From Aureliella helgolandensis (GTDB lineage: Bacteria > Planctomycetota > Planctomycetia > Pirellulales > Pirellulaceae), in NCBI RefSeq assembly GCF_007752135.1, contig NZ_CP036298.1, positions 5,704,859-5,768,858 of the forward strand: DNA of 64,000 nt. Reading direction: 5' to 3'. The notes under the pieces are model-generated. The model did no database searches. It was not told the DNA's origin and saw only the letters and a program-made list of their open reading frames with translations. Below, one piece after another: positions 52,501-64,000 of this stretch (position 1 is its first letter; every line of letters starts with the position of its first letter). The translations under genes and the position numbers were made by a program.

Positions 52501-54324
52501 CTAATTGATCAGACCATCGAGCTGTTCCACGAGATTAGAAAAATGCTTGAGGGCCGTTTCGACCGGCTCGGGACTGGCCATGTCGACACCGGCACCACGC
52601 AGAAGATCTAGAGGATCTTGCGAACAGCCACCACTTAGGAACCCTAAGTAATCTTGCAATTCTTGCGGCCCTCCCTCAAGGACTCGGCGCGATAAGGCGA
52701 TGGCGGCGGACAATCCCGTGGCGTATTTGTAAACGTAAAAGCCGCGGTAGAAATGTGGAATCCGCAAGCACTCCAGCTCGAGTTGCTCATCGATCACGAA
52801 TTCGGGGCCAAAGTAGGCTTCCAACAATTCGCGATAAACCCGCTTGAGCGACTCGACGGTCAAAGGATCCCCCGCTTCGGTCATCGCGTGGGTAATCTTC
52901 TCGAACTCAGCGAACATCGTCTGTCGAATGATGGTAGCTCGCACACTGTCCACTTCGTGATTCAGCAGGAAAGCCTTGAGTCGCACATCGTCGGTCGACT
53001 TCAGTAGGTGGTGGGTCAACAATTGCTCGTTGAAGGTACTGGCTACTTCTGCCACGAAGATCGTGTAGTTGTAGTATTGGTAGGGCTGATTTTTTGCGGA
53101 ATAGTGGCTGTGCATTGAGTGCCCGGCCTCGTGGGTCAACGTGAAGAGATCGTTGAGCACCTTGGGCTTGTAGTTCATGAGGATGTAGGGAGCACCGGTG
53201 AAAGTGCCACAACTGAAGGCCCCACTTTGCTTGCCCTTGTTGGGATAGCGATCACACCACCGCTGAGTTGTTAATCCGGCCCGCAAGACGGAGGTGTACT
53301 CTTCCCCCAACGGCGCCAACGACTCAATCACCGACTCGACCGCTTGCTCCCAATCGCAGTGATGCTCGATATCAGCCACCATAGGAACGTAGGTGTCGTA
53401 GTGATGGATGTCGTCCAGCCCCATGTTCCGTCGCCGCATGTCGAAGTAGCGGTGGACGGCAGGCAGGTGTTTGCGAACCGAACCGATCAAGTTGTCGTAG
53501 ACGCTGCGAGGCACATTGTCGGGGAACAGGGCCGCATCGAGACTCGAGGGATATTTGCGAGCCTTGGCATAGTAGACTTCGCCATGAATGCTGCCCGCCA
53601 GAGTGGCTGCCAGGGTGTTCTCGTGGGCCTGGAACTGCTCGTAATACTGATGGAAGGCATTTTTGCGAACCTCCCGCGAGGGCGAAATCAAAAACTGACT
53701 GAATGTGGAGTTGGTAAGCTCGACAGTCTCACCATCCTCGTTTTCCAGATTTCCAAATTTTAGATCGGCATCATTCAACTGCCCAAAGACTTTACTGGCG
53801 GTGCCGGCCATTTCGCCCTGCATGGCCAGCAAATTCTCTTCCGAGTTTGAGAGTGTGTGCTCGCGATAGCGGACGATGCGCTGCAGAACGAGTTGATACT
53901 CGGCCAACTCCTCGGAAGCTAGGTAGGCATCCATCTGTTCAGCAGGAATCGCCAAGAGTTCTGGGCGGATGTAGCTAGCGAGCTGACCAGCCTTGACGGC
54001 CACGTTTTGAAAACGTCCCACGAGGGCTTGGTAAGTATTGTTGGCTTGGTCCTCGGTAGTTTTCAGGAAGGCGTAGGTACCGAGCCGCTCGGCCAGCAAG
54101 TCCATTTCCTGATCAAAACGAAAGCACTCGGCGAGAACCGCAGGGCCTTCGGAGAGACGTCCCTGAAAAGTTGCGTACTTTTCGATTCCTTGCTCGAACT
54201 TCTTAAAATCTTCGTTCCAGGCGGTGTCCGAGGCCTGCAGACTCGACAGATCCCAACAATCCTGCTCGGGTACTTCGCTGCGAGCCGGTACATGTTTGAC
54301 TGCATTCATCGTGTTCAACTTCAT
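52501..54324 (-). CDS. pepF: Oligoendopeptidase F (M3 metallopeptidase)
   Basis: 607 residues, normal for PepF. The zinc helix is THEAGHSMHSHYS (about residue 387), with the downstream Glu in AEVASTFNEQLL. N-terminal helical region as in M3 oligopeptidases; IRPELLAIP and YAKARKYPSSLDAAL are family-typical. It cleaves short peptides in the cytoplasm. The start is set at ATG 54324 or ATG 54309. The frame opens at 54525, but that stretch is unlike PepF and overlaps the divergent gene's upstream region. Confidence 0.92.
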   Translation of the reverse strand: MKLNTMNAVKHVPARSEVPEQDCWDLSSLQASDTAWNEDFKKFEQGIEKYATFQGRLSEGPAVLAECFRFDQEMDLLAERLGTYAFLKTTEDQANNTYQALVGRFQNVAVKAGQLASYIRPELLAIPAEQMDAYLASEELAEYQLVLQRIVRYREHTLSNSEENLLAMQGEMAGTASKVFGQLNDADLKFGNLENEDGETVELTNSTFSQFLISPSREVRKNAFHQYYEQFQAHENTLAATLAGSIHGEVYYAKARKYPSSLDAALFPDNVPRSVYDNLIGSVRKHLPAVHRYFDMRRRNMGLDDIHHYDTYVPMVADIEHHCDWEQAVESVIESLAPLGEEYTSVLRAGLTTQRWCDRYPNKGKQSGAFSCGTFTGAPYILMNYKPKVLNDLFTLTHEAGHSMHSHYSAKNQPYQYYNYTIFVAEVASTFNEQLLTHHLLKSTDDVRLKAFLLNHEVDSVRATIIRQTMFAEFEKITHAMTEAGDPLTVESLKRVYRELLEAYFGPEFVIDEQLELECLRIPHFYRGFYVYKYATGLSAAIALSRRVLEGGPQELQDYLGFLSGGCSQDPLDLLRGAGVDMASPEPVETALKHFSNLVEQLDGLIN

Positions 54325-54554
54325 CCTGAATTGGGTTTGCAATATGCGGTAGCCCCTAGGGTAGGTAAACAAGGAAGGTAGCGGCAAGGGGAGAACCGCC
54401 CCACTTTGTGCAATTGCTAGTATCGATGGAACGCTGGGCGCGGCGTCTAGGCCCCGCAGACGTGAGTAATGACAGCGCAGTTTGTGATACAATGGGCCGG
54501 TTTCCTCGTAGTTCCTTGCTCGCATTCAGACTCTTTCGGCAGGTAATCAAACTG

Positions 54555-56516
<1,962 letters not shown>

Positions 56517-56618
56517 GGGAGTAAGCGAGAGCAGGGGAAGAAGGCCGAAGGCAAGTTGCCGCCTCTGCAACCGGTTTCGATTTCAGTTTACTTTTTTCAC
56601 CTATTGAAGAACGGTCGT

Positions 56619-58682
56619 ATGAGAGAATTTCAGAATAGCAGGCGCGCAGCTTGGACGCTTGGTTTGATGGGTTTGACGATGCTAATGAGTGGGGCAGGGG
56701 AGTGCCCGCGAGCCCATGCACAACCAGCGGGCCGAGCTAGCATGGATGCGTACTTAGAGCAGCGTGTCGAAGCACTGGAAGAAAATTGTTTGGCCGGCAT
56801 CGATACGGATGAGCAGTGGAACGCGGCGCGGCCTGGGCTGGAGTTGCAATTGCGCGAGATGCTGGGACTTGCCCCCTGGCCTGAGCGCACCGAACTGCAT
56901 CCGACTATTGTTCAGACGCAGCGGCACGAGGGCTTTACGGTTGAGAACCTTCACTTCCAATCGCTTCCTGGGCTCTATGTCGCGGCCAATCTGTACCTGC
57001 CTGCCGATACTGAAGCCGGTCCGTTTCCCACCATCCTCTACGTTTGCGGGCATGCCAGCGTCCAAGAAGATGGCGTCCGCATGGGCAATAAGACGGCCTA
57101 CCATCACCATGGCATCTGGTTTGCGAAACATGGCTACGCGTGCATGATTATCGACACTGTCCAACTTGGTGAATTCGACGGCAAGCACCATGGCACCTAT
57201 CGGCACGGTCGCTGGTGGTGGAATTCGCGAGGTTACACACCAGCCGGTGTTGAAGCTTGGAATTCGATGCGGGCCCTGGACTACCTCGAGACGCGTCAAG
57301 AAGTGGACGCCTCTCGATTTGGGATCACAGGACGCAGTGGTGGCGGCGTCTACTCCTGGTGGACGACCGCTATCGACCCCCGAATCAAAGTGGCGGTACC
57401 GGTGGCTGGGATTACTGATGTGCGAAATCATGTGGTGGACGGCTGCATCGAAGGGCATTGCGATTGTATGTACATGGTCAACAACTACGGCTGGGATTTT
57501 GCCACGGTTGCTGCATTGGTTGCGCCACGTCCATTGTTGATATCGAACTCGGATCAGGACAGCATTTTTCCGCTCGACGGAGTCATGCGTGTCCACGAAA
57601 AAACGGCAAAAATCTACAAATTATTGCAGGCCGAAGAGTCCTTGGGGATCCACATTACCGAGGGGCCTCATAAGGATACACAAATGTTGCGAGTCGGCGC
57701 ATTTGCCTGGTTTGAAAAGCACTTCAAAAAGTCGGTTGCAGAATTCGATTCGCGAGCACCGAAGGCACTTGAACCAGCCGAGCTGAGAGTCTTCACCGAT
57801 GGACTTCCTAGCAATGAACGCGTCACCACGGTCGACGAGTGGTTTGTACCGCAAGTAGTCGATCAAGCGATTACCGATGGTGGAACGACGTCCGAAGCTC
57901 GCGAACCAGGCTGGCAAGATAGGCTGTCCAAAGTGCCTGGCGCGATTCGCGACGTGGAAGGATTTTCAATTACCAGTGCCGAACAAACCGAGATGAAGTC
58001 CATCGCGGGAGTGGAACTCCACAAGCTGGTCCTCGACACGGCATCGGCCCTAAAGAGTTACGCAATTCTTGCTTTACCAGCCAAGTCACCGACCACGGAA
58101 GCACGGTTATGCGTCGGATCAACGCGCGACAGTTCTGCCTCGGGCGACTCGCAGAGTGCGCATCGGGTCGAGTTCGTGCTCGAGGGTGAAGTCGTCACCT
58201 TTGATGCGTCATCGGGTCAGTTTGAAGATGCAGAACGAGTAGCAAGTTTAGTTTCTGAGGGTCAAACCAACGTTCTCTTCCTAATGTTGCAAGGGACGGG
58301 CGATTCGGCCTGGCATGAAAACGAGCGTGAAACCACGCATCTCAAACGCAGAATTTTTCTGGTTGGCCAATCACTGGATGCGATTCGTGCGTCTGAGATC
58401 CGCGGCGTCTTGCGACTGCTGGAGGCTGGTGAGCTGGCCAATTTGAAACCAGCAACGGTGCGACTTGAGGCCTCGGGCCCAGCGACTTGCTTGGCAATGT
58501 TGGCGGTGTTGGATTTTCCGGAAGTAGGCTTGGTACTGCACGCGGTCCCAGCCGATCTAGCAGAACAACCCATTCTGCTGGGTCTGTCCAAGGTCACCAA
58601 CATTCCTCAACTGCTACGACTCGCCTCAGCAAGCGGTCGGACTATCAGCTTGCGCGAGAGTTCCACGGAAGTTGCCGAGTAA
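56619..58682 (+). CDS. Exported alpha/beta-hydrolase (acetyl-xylan-esterase-like)
   Basis: 687 residues with a signal peptide (LGLMGLTMLMSGAGECPRAHA). The hydrolase domain shows FPTILYVCGHAS, the nucleophile elbow GITGRSGGGVYSWW (Ser near residue 237), an acid at LLISNSDQDSIFP and a His in EGPHKDTQ. The family is close to planctomycete acetyl-xylan-esterase/dienelactone-hydrolase-like proteins. A C-terminal part of about 250 residues is a separate uncharacterised domain. Periplasmic or cell-surface polysaccharide ester hydrolysis is likely but unproven. Start at ATG 56619 gives the signal peptide. Confidence 0.8.
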   Translation: MREFQNSRRAAWTLGLMGLTMLMSGAGECPRAHAQPAGRASMDAYLEQRVEALEENCLAGIDTDEQWNAARPGLELQLREMLGLAPWPERTELHPTIVQTQRHEGFTVENLHFQSLPGLYVAANLYLPADTEAGPFPTILYVCGHASVQEDGVRMGNKTAYHHHGIWFAKHGYACMIIDTVQLGEFDGKHHGTYRHGRWWWNSRGYTPAGVEAWNSMRALDYLETRQEVDASRFGITGRSGGGVYSWWTTAIDPRIKVAVPVAGITDVRNHVVDGCIEGHCDCMYMVNNYGWDFATVAALVAPRPLLISNSDQDSIFPLDGVMRVHEKTAKIYKLLQAEESLGIHITEGPHKDTQMLRVGAFAWFEKHFKKSVAEFDSRAPKALEPAELRVFTDGLPSNERVTTVDEWFVPQVVDQAITDGGTTSEAREPGWQDRLSKVPGAIRDVEGFSITSAEQTEMKSIAGVELHKLVLDTASALKSYAILALPAKSPTTEARLCVGSTRDSSASGDSQSAHRVEFVLEGEVVTFDASSGQFEDAERVASLVSEGQTNVLFLMLQGTGDSAWHENERETTHLKRRIFLVGQSLDAIRASEIRGVLRLLEAGELANLKPATVRLEASGPATCLAMLAVLDFPEVGLVLHAVPADLAEQPILLGLSKVTNIPQLLRLASASGRTISLRESSTEVAE

Positions 58683-58691
58683 CCAATCAAG

Positions 58692-60122
58692 ATGTGGTTT
58701 ACCGCTCGCAACAAAATCTCGACAGCGTTTCGCTTAAAGCATCGCCTGGGAATCTCGGGAAATCGACGACCGCCAAGAGGACGAGGTGCACTTTCCTCCT
58801 CTAAGCTGTTCGTCGGTTCGTTTCTCCTGTTGACGCTGGCCGGTACGGTGGGACTGAAAGTTATACCAGGGCTCTACCAGGAGCAATCCTTGACGTGGCA
58901 CGAAGCGGCCTTTACCGCTACGAGCGCAGTCTGCGTTACGGGATTGATCGTGGTCGATACTGCGACTTATTTCACCTGGGAGGGGCAGGCCTTTTTGCTA
59001 CTACTGATCCAGCTGGGAGGTCTCGGAATGTTGACCCTCACCAGCATGGTGATCACCGCCCTGGGTGGCCGCCCCTCGTTGCGAGCGGAATCGGCAACCG
59101 CGACCGTGCGGCCAGCCATGCCGTACATTCCGCCACGCAAATTGATTATTAGCGTTGTCAAATTCACAATTCTTTTTGAGGCCATCGGTGCCATCCTGCT
59201 GTATGCAATTTGGTCGCCTCAAATGGGCTGGAGTGAGGCGATCTGGCCGGCGGTCTTCCACTCGGTGAGCGCCTTTTGCAACGCGGGCTTTTCTACGAAC
59301 TCTAACTCACTCGTCGATTTCCAGCACTCGCCAGCAACCCTGCTGGCAATCTCCTTCCTGGTCGTGACGGGTGGTCTAGGGTTTGTCACGATGGAAGAGT
59401 TTTCTGAGCGATTATGGCGCAAGAAACGTGCGCGGCGTCTGAGTGTTCACACCAGTTTGGTAATTGTCACCACCATCGTGTTGTTGCTCGGGGGCTGGTT
59501 CCTATTTGCGTTGTTTGAATGGCGGGGCTGCATGGCTAGCATGCCACTGGTCGATAAACTCAGCAATTCGTTGTTCATGAGCGTTACATCCCGAACGGCG
59601 GGATTCAATTCGATTGACTATGGGGCAGCATCGGATAGTAGCAACTTCCTGACGATTCTGTTGATGATGATCGGCGGCTCTCCGGGTTCAACAGCTGGTG
59701 GAATGAAAACGACAACCTTCGCGCTGCTGGGGCTAGTCGCCTGGTCCCGTCTCCGTTCGCGACCAACGGTGACTTTTGCCGATCGCTCGATTCCTGAAGA
59801 AACCATTCAGCATTCGGTTGGATTGACTGTGATCTATACGGCAATTGTCATGATCGGCATTTTGTTGATAACGTCCATTGGAGATCTGCTGGGGGATCAT
59901 GGAACATTGTTGCCTAGAATGTTTGAAGTGGTCAGCGCGTTCAATACCGTTGGCCTCTCAATGGGCCTTACCGATACGCTCTCCCCGATTTCACGATGGA
60001 TCCTTATTGGACTCATGTTCGTGGGGCGAACCGGGCCTTTAGCAGTTGCAGCAGCGTTGGTGGTGCGTCGAGCCGGCAACACCACATACCGCCTGGCTTA
60101 TGAAGATGTCAACGTGGGTTAA
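58692..60122 (+). CDS. ktrB: Potassium uptake channel KtrB (TrkH family)
   Basis: 476 residues with the four selectivity-filter pore loops: [34 protein letters not shown] and [11 protein letters not shown], each with the conserved Gly, and [13 protein letters not shown] in the gating-loop region. About eight to ten membrane helices. It forms the K+ (Na+-coupled) channel regulated by the KtrA ring encoded next. A basic N terminus of 40 residues is an addition. The 19-base gap to ktrA supports an operon. Confidence 0.94.
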   Translation: MWFTARNKISTAFRLKHRLGISGNRRPPRGRGALSSSKLFVGSFLLLTLAGTVGLKVIPGLYQEQSLTWHEAAFTATSAVCVTGLIVVDTATYFTWEGQAFLLLLIQLGGLGMLTLTSMVITALGGRPSLRAESATATVRPAMPYIPPRKLIISVVKFTILFEAIGAILLYAIWSPQMGWSEAIWPAVFHSVSAFCNAGFSTNSNSLVDFQHSPATLLAISFLVVTGGLGFVTMEEFSERLWRKKRARRLSVHTSLVIVTTIVLLLGGWFLFALFEWRGCMASMPLVDKLSNSLFMSVTSRTAGFNSIDYGAASDSSNFLTILLMMIGGSPGSTAGGMKTTTFALLGLVAWSRLRSRPTVTFADRSIPEETIQHSVGLTVIYTAIVMIGILLITSIGDLLGDHGTLLPRMFEVVSAFNTVGLSMGLTDTLSPISRWILIGLMFVGRTGPLAVAAALVVRRAGNTTYRLAYEDVNVG

Positions 60123-60140
60123 CCCAGGAAAGAAGATCTA

Positions 60141-60797
60141 ATGCGACGTTTCGTAGTTGTCGGACTGGGCAATTTCGGTTTTACCGTTGCCCAAACTCTA
60201 GCCGACAAGGGACATGATGTGATTGCGCTCGATACCCAAGGAACATTGGTAGACCGCATCTCAGCATACGTATCTCGAGCAGCGGTTGGTGATGCCACAG
60301 ATATTGACACTCTTCGTCGCATTGGAGCACACGAGGCCGACGCTGCCATCATCTCAACCGGCAGCGATATCACCTCCAGTATCCTGGCCTCGATGGCCAT
60401 GCATGATCTGGAGGTTAAAGATCTGTATGTCAAAGTGATCTCCAACGACCATGCGCGTGTGATCCAACGGATCGGCGTAACCGAAATTGTCTTCCCAGAA
60501 CGAGATTCGGCGATAGGATTAGCAACTCGCATCACGGGATCAGCACTGCTCAATTACGTCAGCCTCGGTAGAGGGTTTAGCATTCAAGAGATGGCCGTTC
60601 CCAGCGTGTGGCATGGAAAATCTATTCGCGAATTGAGCTTACGGCAGGAGTACAACGTTTCGATCGTCGCTTTACATGATGTCTTGACAGACACCATCCA
60701 TCCCAACCCCGATCCCAATCATCCCTTGAAAGACTCGGACACCCTCCTGGTTGCTGGAAGCGACGAAGCGCTCTCCAGGGCAGCCAAGCTCAAGTAA
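60141..60797 (+). CDS. ktrA: KtrA/TrkA RCK subunit
   Basis: 218 residues: an RCK-N Rossmann domain ([18 protein letters not shown] with GxGxxG, VIALDTQ ending strand 2) and an RCK-C domain ([27 protein letters not shown]). It binds ATP/ADP or NAD(H) and gates KtrB. Start has AAAGAAG upstream. Full length. Confidence 0.94.
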   Translation: MRRFVVVGLGNFGFTVAQTLADKGHDVIALDTQGTLVDRISAYVSRAAVGDATDIDTLRRIGAHEADAAIISTGSDITSSILASMAMHDLEVKDLYVKVISNDHARVIQRIGVTEIVFPERDSAIGLATRITGSALLNYVSLGRGFSIQEMAVPSVWHGKSIRELSLRQEYNVSIVALHDVLTDTIHPNPDPNHPLKDSDTLLVAGSDEALSRAAKLK

Positions 60798-60831
60798 TCA
60801 ACCGGGCTTCCGCCTATAGACTAGAGAGCTC

Positions 60832-61983
60832 TCACTCCCCCGCTTCCTCCGAGAGGGGGTCGGACGCTGTTTTGGTAAGGGACATCGTATAAGCCACCAA
60901 GTCCACTAGTTGGTCGGCAGTCATTTGCCGCTGTAGGTCTTGAGGCATTAAGGAGGTCGTCTGCTTCTTGAAGTCTTCAATCGACTCCTTAACAACTTTT
61001 TTGTCGATTCCCTCAGCAGTGCGTAAGGTCATGGCGGCAGCGGTGTCACTCACCAACAGCCCCGTGACGGTCGAACCATCATCGGTCAGTAGCGTGTAGG
61101 TTTCATAGTTGTGACTGATGGCGGCACTTGGATCGAGGATGGCTACGAACATGGCGTCGCGAGAGAGTTTGCTACCAATTTCGGATAGGTCAGGGCCGAC
61201 ATCCTTTCCTTCACCGCGAACCTTATGACAGGCGATGCAGGTTCCTTGCGTGCGAAATACCACCGCTCCCGCAGCTATATCTCCAGTGCGCTTCACCAAC
61301 TCCGATAGAGGAGGAAGCGGTTGACTGTCTGCTGTTGCCGGAAGCTCAAGGTACTTCGCCGCTTCGGCCTCGATGCGTGCGTCACCGGAGCCCAACAGCG
61401 CGTTGGCTGCCGCAAATTTCAAATCGTCCGGAAGCTTGCTGGAAGCCACCAACTTCAGTAGGGCCTTCTGCCCGTCTGCTCGGCGTCCGACAGCGACGAG
61501 GCAAGCGGTGCGGACTGCCACCGGAAGCTTGCGATCATCTAACGACGGAAGCAACCAATTCACCGTGTGTTCGCCCGCCACATGTCCCAGTAGAGTCGCC
61601 GCCGCCAATGCATCCGGGTCGTCCGCAGTTAAGCGTGCCCGGAGGAGGTTGAGTTGCCCAAGCTTTCCAAGCACTCCAGCTCCGCGAACTCCCGTAGATT
61701 CGTCAGCATGCTGCAACACAAAGCTCACCAGTTCACCGGAAAAATCCGTGATCTTGAATCGCTCGATGAGCTCAAAGTATTGGTCCGTCCCCGGTTGAGC
61801 GCGTAGGTACCGCATCAACGCAGCCTTAGCCTTGACTGAGCTATCCAGATCAAATTCATCGAGACGCAATAGCGTTTCAACGATCAGTTTGTCCTTGGAG
61901 TTCAACGCAGGAGGCTCGTCCGACAACAAGGGCCCCGCGAGTGTAGCGACTAGACATAGGCTCAGAAGGCTGAAACGGAACAT
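60832..61983 (-). CDS. Exported HEAT-repeat CxxCH heme protein (TIGR02603-type)
   Basis: 383 residues with a signal peptide (FSLLSLCLVATLAGPLLS). HEAT-like helices (about 25-225) are followed by a c-type cytochrome domain: GAVVFRTQGTCIACHKVRGEG (CIACH, about 265), DVGPDLSEIG, and Met ligand candidates after the heme (SLMPQDL). This is the planctomycete TIGR02603 'putative heme-binding' pattern, which in many relatives is the C-terminal part of a PVC-type dehydrogenase. Here it stands alone with its own signal peptide; the related N-terminal gene lies beyond a tandem repeat to the right on the same strand. Confidence 0.88.
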   Translation of the reverse strand: MFRFSLLSLCLVATLAGPLLSDEPPALNSKDKLIVETLLRLDEFDLDSSVKAKAALMRYLRAQPGTDQYFELIERFKITDFSGELVSFVLQHADESTGVRGAGVLGKLGQLNLLRARLTADDPDALAAATLLGHVAGEHTVNWLLPSLDDRKLPVAVRTACLVAVGRRADGQKALLKLVASSKLPDDLKFAAANALLGSGDARIEAEAAKYLELPATADSQPLPPLSELVKRTGDIAAGAVVFRTQGTCIACHKVRGEGKDVGPDLSEIGSKLSRDAMFVAILDPSAAISHNYETYTLLTDDGSTVTGLLVSDTAAAMTLRTAEGIDKKVVKESIEDFKKQTTSLMPQDLQRQMTADQLVDLVAYTMSLTKTASDPLSEEAGE

Positions 61984-62290
61984 AGGCAGGTCAAAGCTCG
62001 AAAGAGGTTGGGATGTTGTTGTCGGGATTCGGGAGATAAGGAGGACGTTGGTTTACCCAAAGTCGTCGTTCGAATCCCAACAAGGCATCAGGAGGAATGA
62101 ATGGAATGGAGCCGTGTTGGCATTTGCAAGTTGCTAACCTGTCCCCTTGCGATCGATCAAGAAAGAAGTTGCAGGTGCGCGATCACCAGCGGGAAACTAC
62201 CGATTGAAGCTTGCTTGCTGGGAGTGGAATCATGAGGTCTCAATGCTATGCCGAAGTTCAATCGGCTTGAAGTGCAATTGCTCCAGTGTT
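61984..62290. other. Spacer before tandem array
   Basis: About 300 bases with no credible gene. The last part shows degenerate similarity to the repeat unit (GGGAAGGGCTGTGAGTGGTG), so the array probably once extended further left. Confidence 0.5.
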
Positions 62291-63560
62291 GTCTAGGTAG
62301 CGGGAAGGGCTGTGAGTGGTGTTGATGTTACTGGGGAGACGGTGCCTCGAATCGCTCTGTAGCCACGGCAACTCTGCCTTGCTCACGCGGCGGGTTACGA
62401 TTTCAATGGTCAAAGTTCAGTCGTATTGAGGTGCAGGTGCTCCTGTGGTGGGCATGAGACGGGAGAGGCTGTGAATGGTGTTAGTCTTACTGGGGAGGCA
62501 GTGCCTCGAATCGCTCTGTAGCCACGGCAACTCTGCCTTGCTCACGCGGCGGGTTACGTTTTCAATGGTCGAAGTTCAGTCGTATTGAGGTGCAGGTGCT
62601 CCTGTGGTGGGCAGGAGACGGGAGAGGCTGTGAATGGTGTTAGTCTTACTGGGGAGGCAGTGCCTCGAATCGCTCTGTAGCCACGGCAACTCTGCCTTGC
62701 TCACCGGCGGGTTACGTTTTCAATTGGTCGAAGTTCAGTCGTATTGAGGTGCAGGTGCTCCTGTGGTGCGCAGGAGACGGGAGAGGCTGTGAATGGTGTT
62801 AATCTTACTGGGGAGGCAGTGCTTCGAATCGCTCTGTAGCCACGGCAACTCTACCTTGCTCACGCGGCGGGTTACGATTTCAATGGTCAAAGTTCAGTCG
62901 TATTGAGGTGCAGGTGCTCCTGTGGTGGGCATGAGACGGGAGAGGCTGTGAATGGTGTTAGTCTCACTGGGGAGGCAGTGCCTCGAATCGCTCTGTAGCC
63001 ACGGCAACTCTGCCTTGCTCACGCGGCGGGTTACGATTTCAATGGTCAAAGTTCAGTCGGCTTGAGGTGCAGGTGCTCCTGTGGTGGGCATGAGACGGGA
63101 GAGGCTGTGAATGGTGTTAGTCTTACTGGGGAGGCAGTGCCTCGAATCGCTCTGTAGCTACGGCAACTCTGCCTTGCTCACGCGGCGGGTTACGATTTCA
63201 ATGGTCAAAGTTCAGTCGGCTTGAGGTGCAGGTGCTCCTGTGGTGGGCATGAGACGGGAGAGGCTGTGAATGGTGTTAGTCTTACTGGGGAGGCAGTGCC
63301 TCGAATCGCTCTGTAGCTACGGCAACTCTGCCTTGCTCACGCGGCGGGTTACGATTTCAATGGTCAAAGTTCAGTCGTATTGAGGTGCAGGTGCTCCTGT
63401 GGTGGGCATGAGACGGGAGAGGCTGTGAATGGTGTTAGTCTTACTGGGGAGGCAGTGCCTCGAATCGCTCTGTAGCCACGGCAATTCTGCCTTGCTCACG
63501 CGGCGGGTTACGATTTCAATTGGTCGAAGTTCAGTCGTATTGAGGTGCAGGTGCTCCTGC
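62291..63560. repeat. Eight-copy 159-bp tandem repeat
   Basis: The landmark GTGC(C/T)TCGAATCGCTCTG begins at 62342, 62501, 62660, 62819, 62978, 63137, 63296 and 63455, exactly 159 bp apart each time. Each unit carries GAGGCAGTGCCTC (palindrome), a GTAGCC...GGGTTAC closable core and CTTGCTCACGCGGCGGGTTAC. Units differ by single bases; one copy loses a C (TCACCGGCGG) and regains a base nearby (CAATTGGTCG), keeping the period. No CRISPR-type spacers and no open frame. Confidence 0.93.
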
Positions 63561-63674
63561 GGTGGGCGCGTAGCAGGTTACGGATTGGGCGGGTCGGTGC
63601 TGCGCGACGGGTTACGGTTGGCGTGATTCAGATCTCGCGACAAAGGTGGATGCTGGCAGAGCCAAGTGCTTTCC

Positions 63675-64000
63675 TTAGAAGCCGAGTAGACTCTTCAGGG
63701 CGGCATCTTTTTCGGGACCTTGATGGAAGTCGAAGGCGCGCATGAAGTGATCTTGCTGGCTCGACGGAAGCTCTGGATCCTCGAGGATCTTGGCGAGATA
63801 CGTTGAAGCCTGGTCGGCTCGACTGCGCCACACGATCTCCCTGCCGGCTGGAGTATTCCATGCATCTCCCACTTTGTCCAACCAGGCGGCGAAGCACTGA
63901 TTAGCCTGACTTCGTTCGCCAATTCCCAATGCTTCCAGGTACCAGCGGTCTTTTCCATCGTACTGGCTAGCCAATTCGGCCCACAGAGATGCAGCGTCTG
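63675..64000 (-). CDS. C-terminus of PVC-type dehydrogenase (5' end outside window)
   Basis: The minus-strand frame is open to the right window edge (DAASLWAELASQYDGKDRWY), so only the C-terminal ~108 residues are visible. The pattern RWYLEALGIG, CFAAWLDKVGDAWNTPAGREIVWRSRA and FDFHQGPEKDAALKSLL is typical of the end of the dehydrogenase portion of planctomycete TIGR02604-type proteins, where a HEAT plus CxxCH part usually continues. Here the frame stops at LLGF, and the related heme protein is a separate gene 1.7 kb away. Confidence 0.75.
   Translation of the reverse strand, partial: DAASLWAELASQYDGKDRWYLEALGIGERSQANQCFAAWLDKVGDAWNTPAGREIVWRSRADQASTYLAKILEDPELPSSQQDHFMRAFDFHQGPEKDAALKSLLGF

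Noticed and set aside
54325-54525. Longer N terminus of PepF
   Set aside because: The added residues are unlike PepF and lie over the region upstream of the divergent gene.
62291-63560. CRISPR array
   Set aside because: The entire 159-bp unit repeats; there are no short repeats with unique spacers and no cas genes.
62291-63560. Coding repeat, because 159 is a multiple of three
   Set aside because: Only short frames (at most about 65 codons) are found across the array; no frame stays open across several units.

Overview
The window looks like a Planctomycetota chromosome, probably a Pirellulales or Rhodopirellula relative. The signs are a TIGR02603-type CxxCH heme protein, the tail of a PVC-type dehydrogenase, many secreted enzymes with no assignable pathway, moderate GC, and dispersed GC-rich intergenic repeats. 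The left four fifths (about 1-51.1 kb) read as accessory DNA. They run up to a tyrosine recombinase (49693-50949, minus) that lies beside a tRNA-Asn gene (51144-51216, minus). The right fifth (52.5-64 kb) reads as backbone: PepF peptidase, a repeat-rich surface-type protein, an esterase, KtrBA potassium uptake and a cytochrome-type protein.

Layout. 1-6.05 kb is the end of a type I restriction-modification operon (hsdS, a DUF1016 nuclease, hsdR, a DUF45 metallopeptidase). 6.08-8.08 kb is a secreted fusion of a C39-like domain to an acyl-CoA dehydrogenase. 8.4-11.9 kb holds an AlbA_2 protein, an unknown gene cut by an in-frame TGA, and a possible nuclease. After an aldo/keto reductase fragment and two exported-protein genes, 15.85-21.8 kb is a complete type III CBASS anti-phage system: a divergent WYL regulator (CapW-like), a nucleosidase-SAVED effector, a CD-NTase, a HORMA protein, a TRIP13-like ATPase and a DEDDh exonuclease. 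22.1-24.8 kb holds a small basic protein and, upstream of it on the minus strand, about 1.5 kb without a credible gene but full of perfect hairpins, several with GNRA loops. This looks like a giant structured RNA.

24.97-28.3 kb is a plasmid replicon: RepA-type initiator, an origin with five direct iterons and one inverted iteron, parA and parB. It is followed by an ArdC-like protein. Next comes a tightly overlapping operon (31.9-43.8 kb) with two membrane/coiled-coil proteins, a Ser/Thr kinase, an HTH-pseudokinase, a Cas4-like membrane protein, and a VirD4/TraG-like coupling ATPase flanked by two pairs of Replic_Relax-like proteins. Small accessory genes separated by strong hairpins follow (44-46.7 kb), then an MT-A70 methylase, an excisionase-like HTH protein and the integrase. 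The whole resembles an integrated, mobilisable plasmid or element that carries defence systems.

The strongest candidates for something undescribed are the giant minus-strand RNA with its neighbouring ORFs; the kinase/pseudokinase/coupling-ATPase operon; a structured leader present twice (12.7 and 30.9 kb) with a compensatory base-pair change; and the exported C39-acyl-CoA dehydrogenase fusion. The right end carries eight 159-bp tandem repeats lying between two genes whose products are usually parts of one protein.
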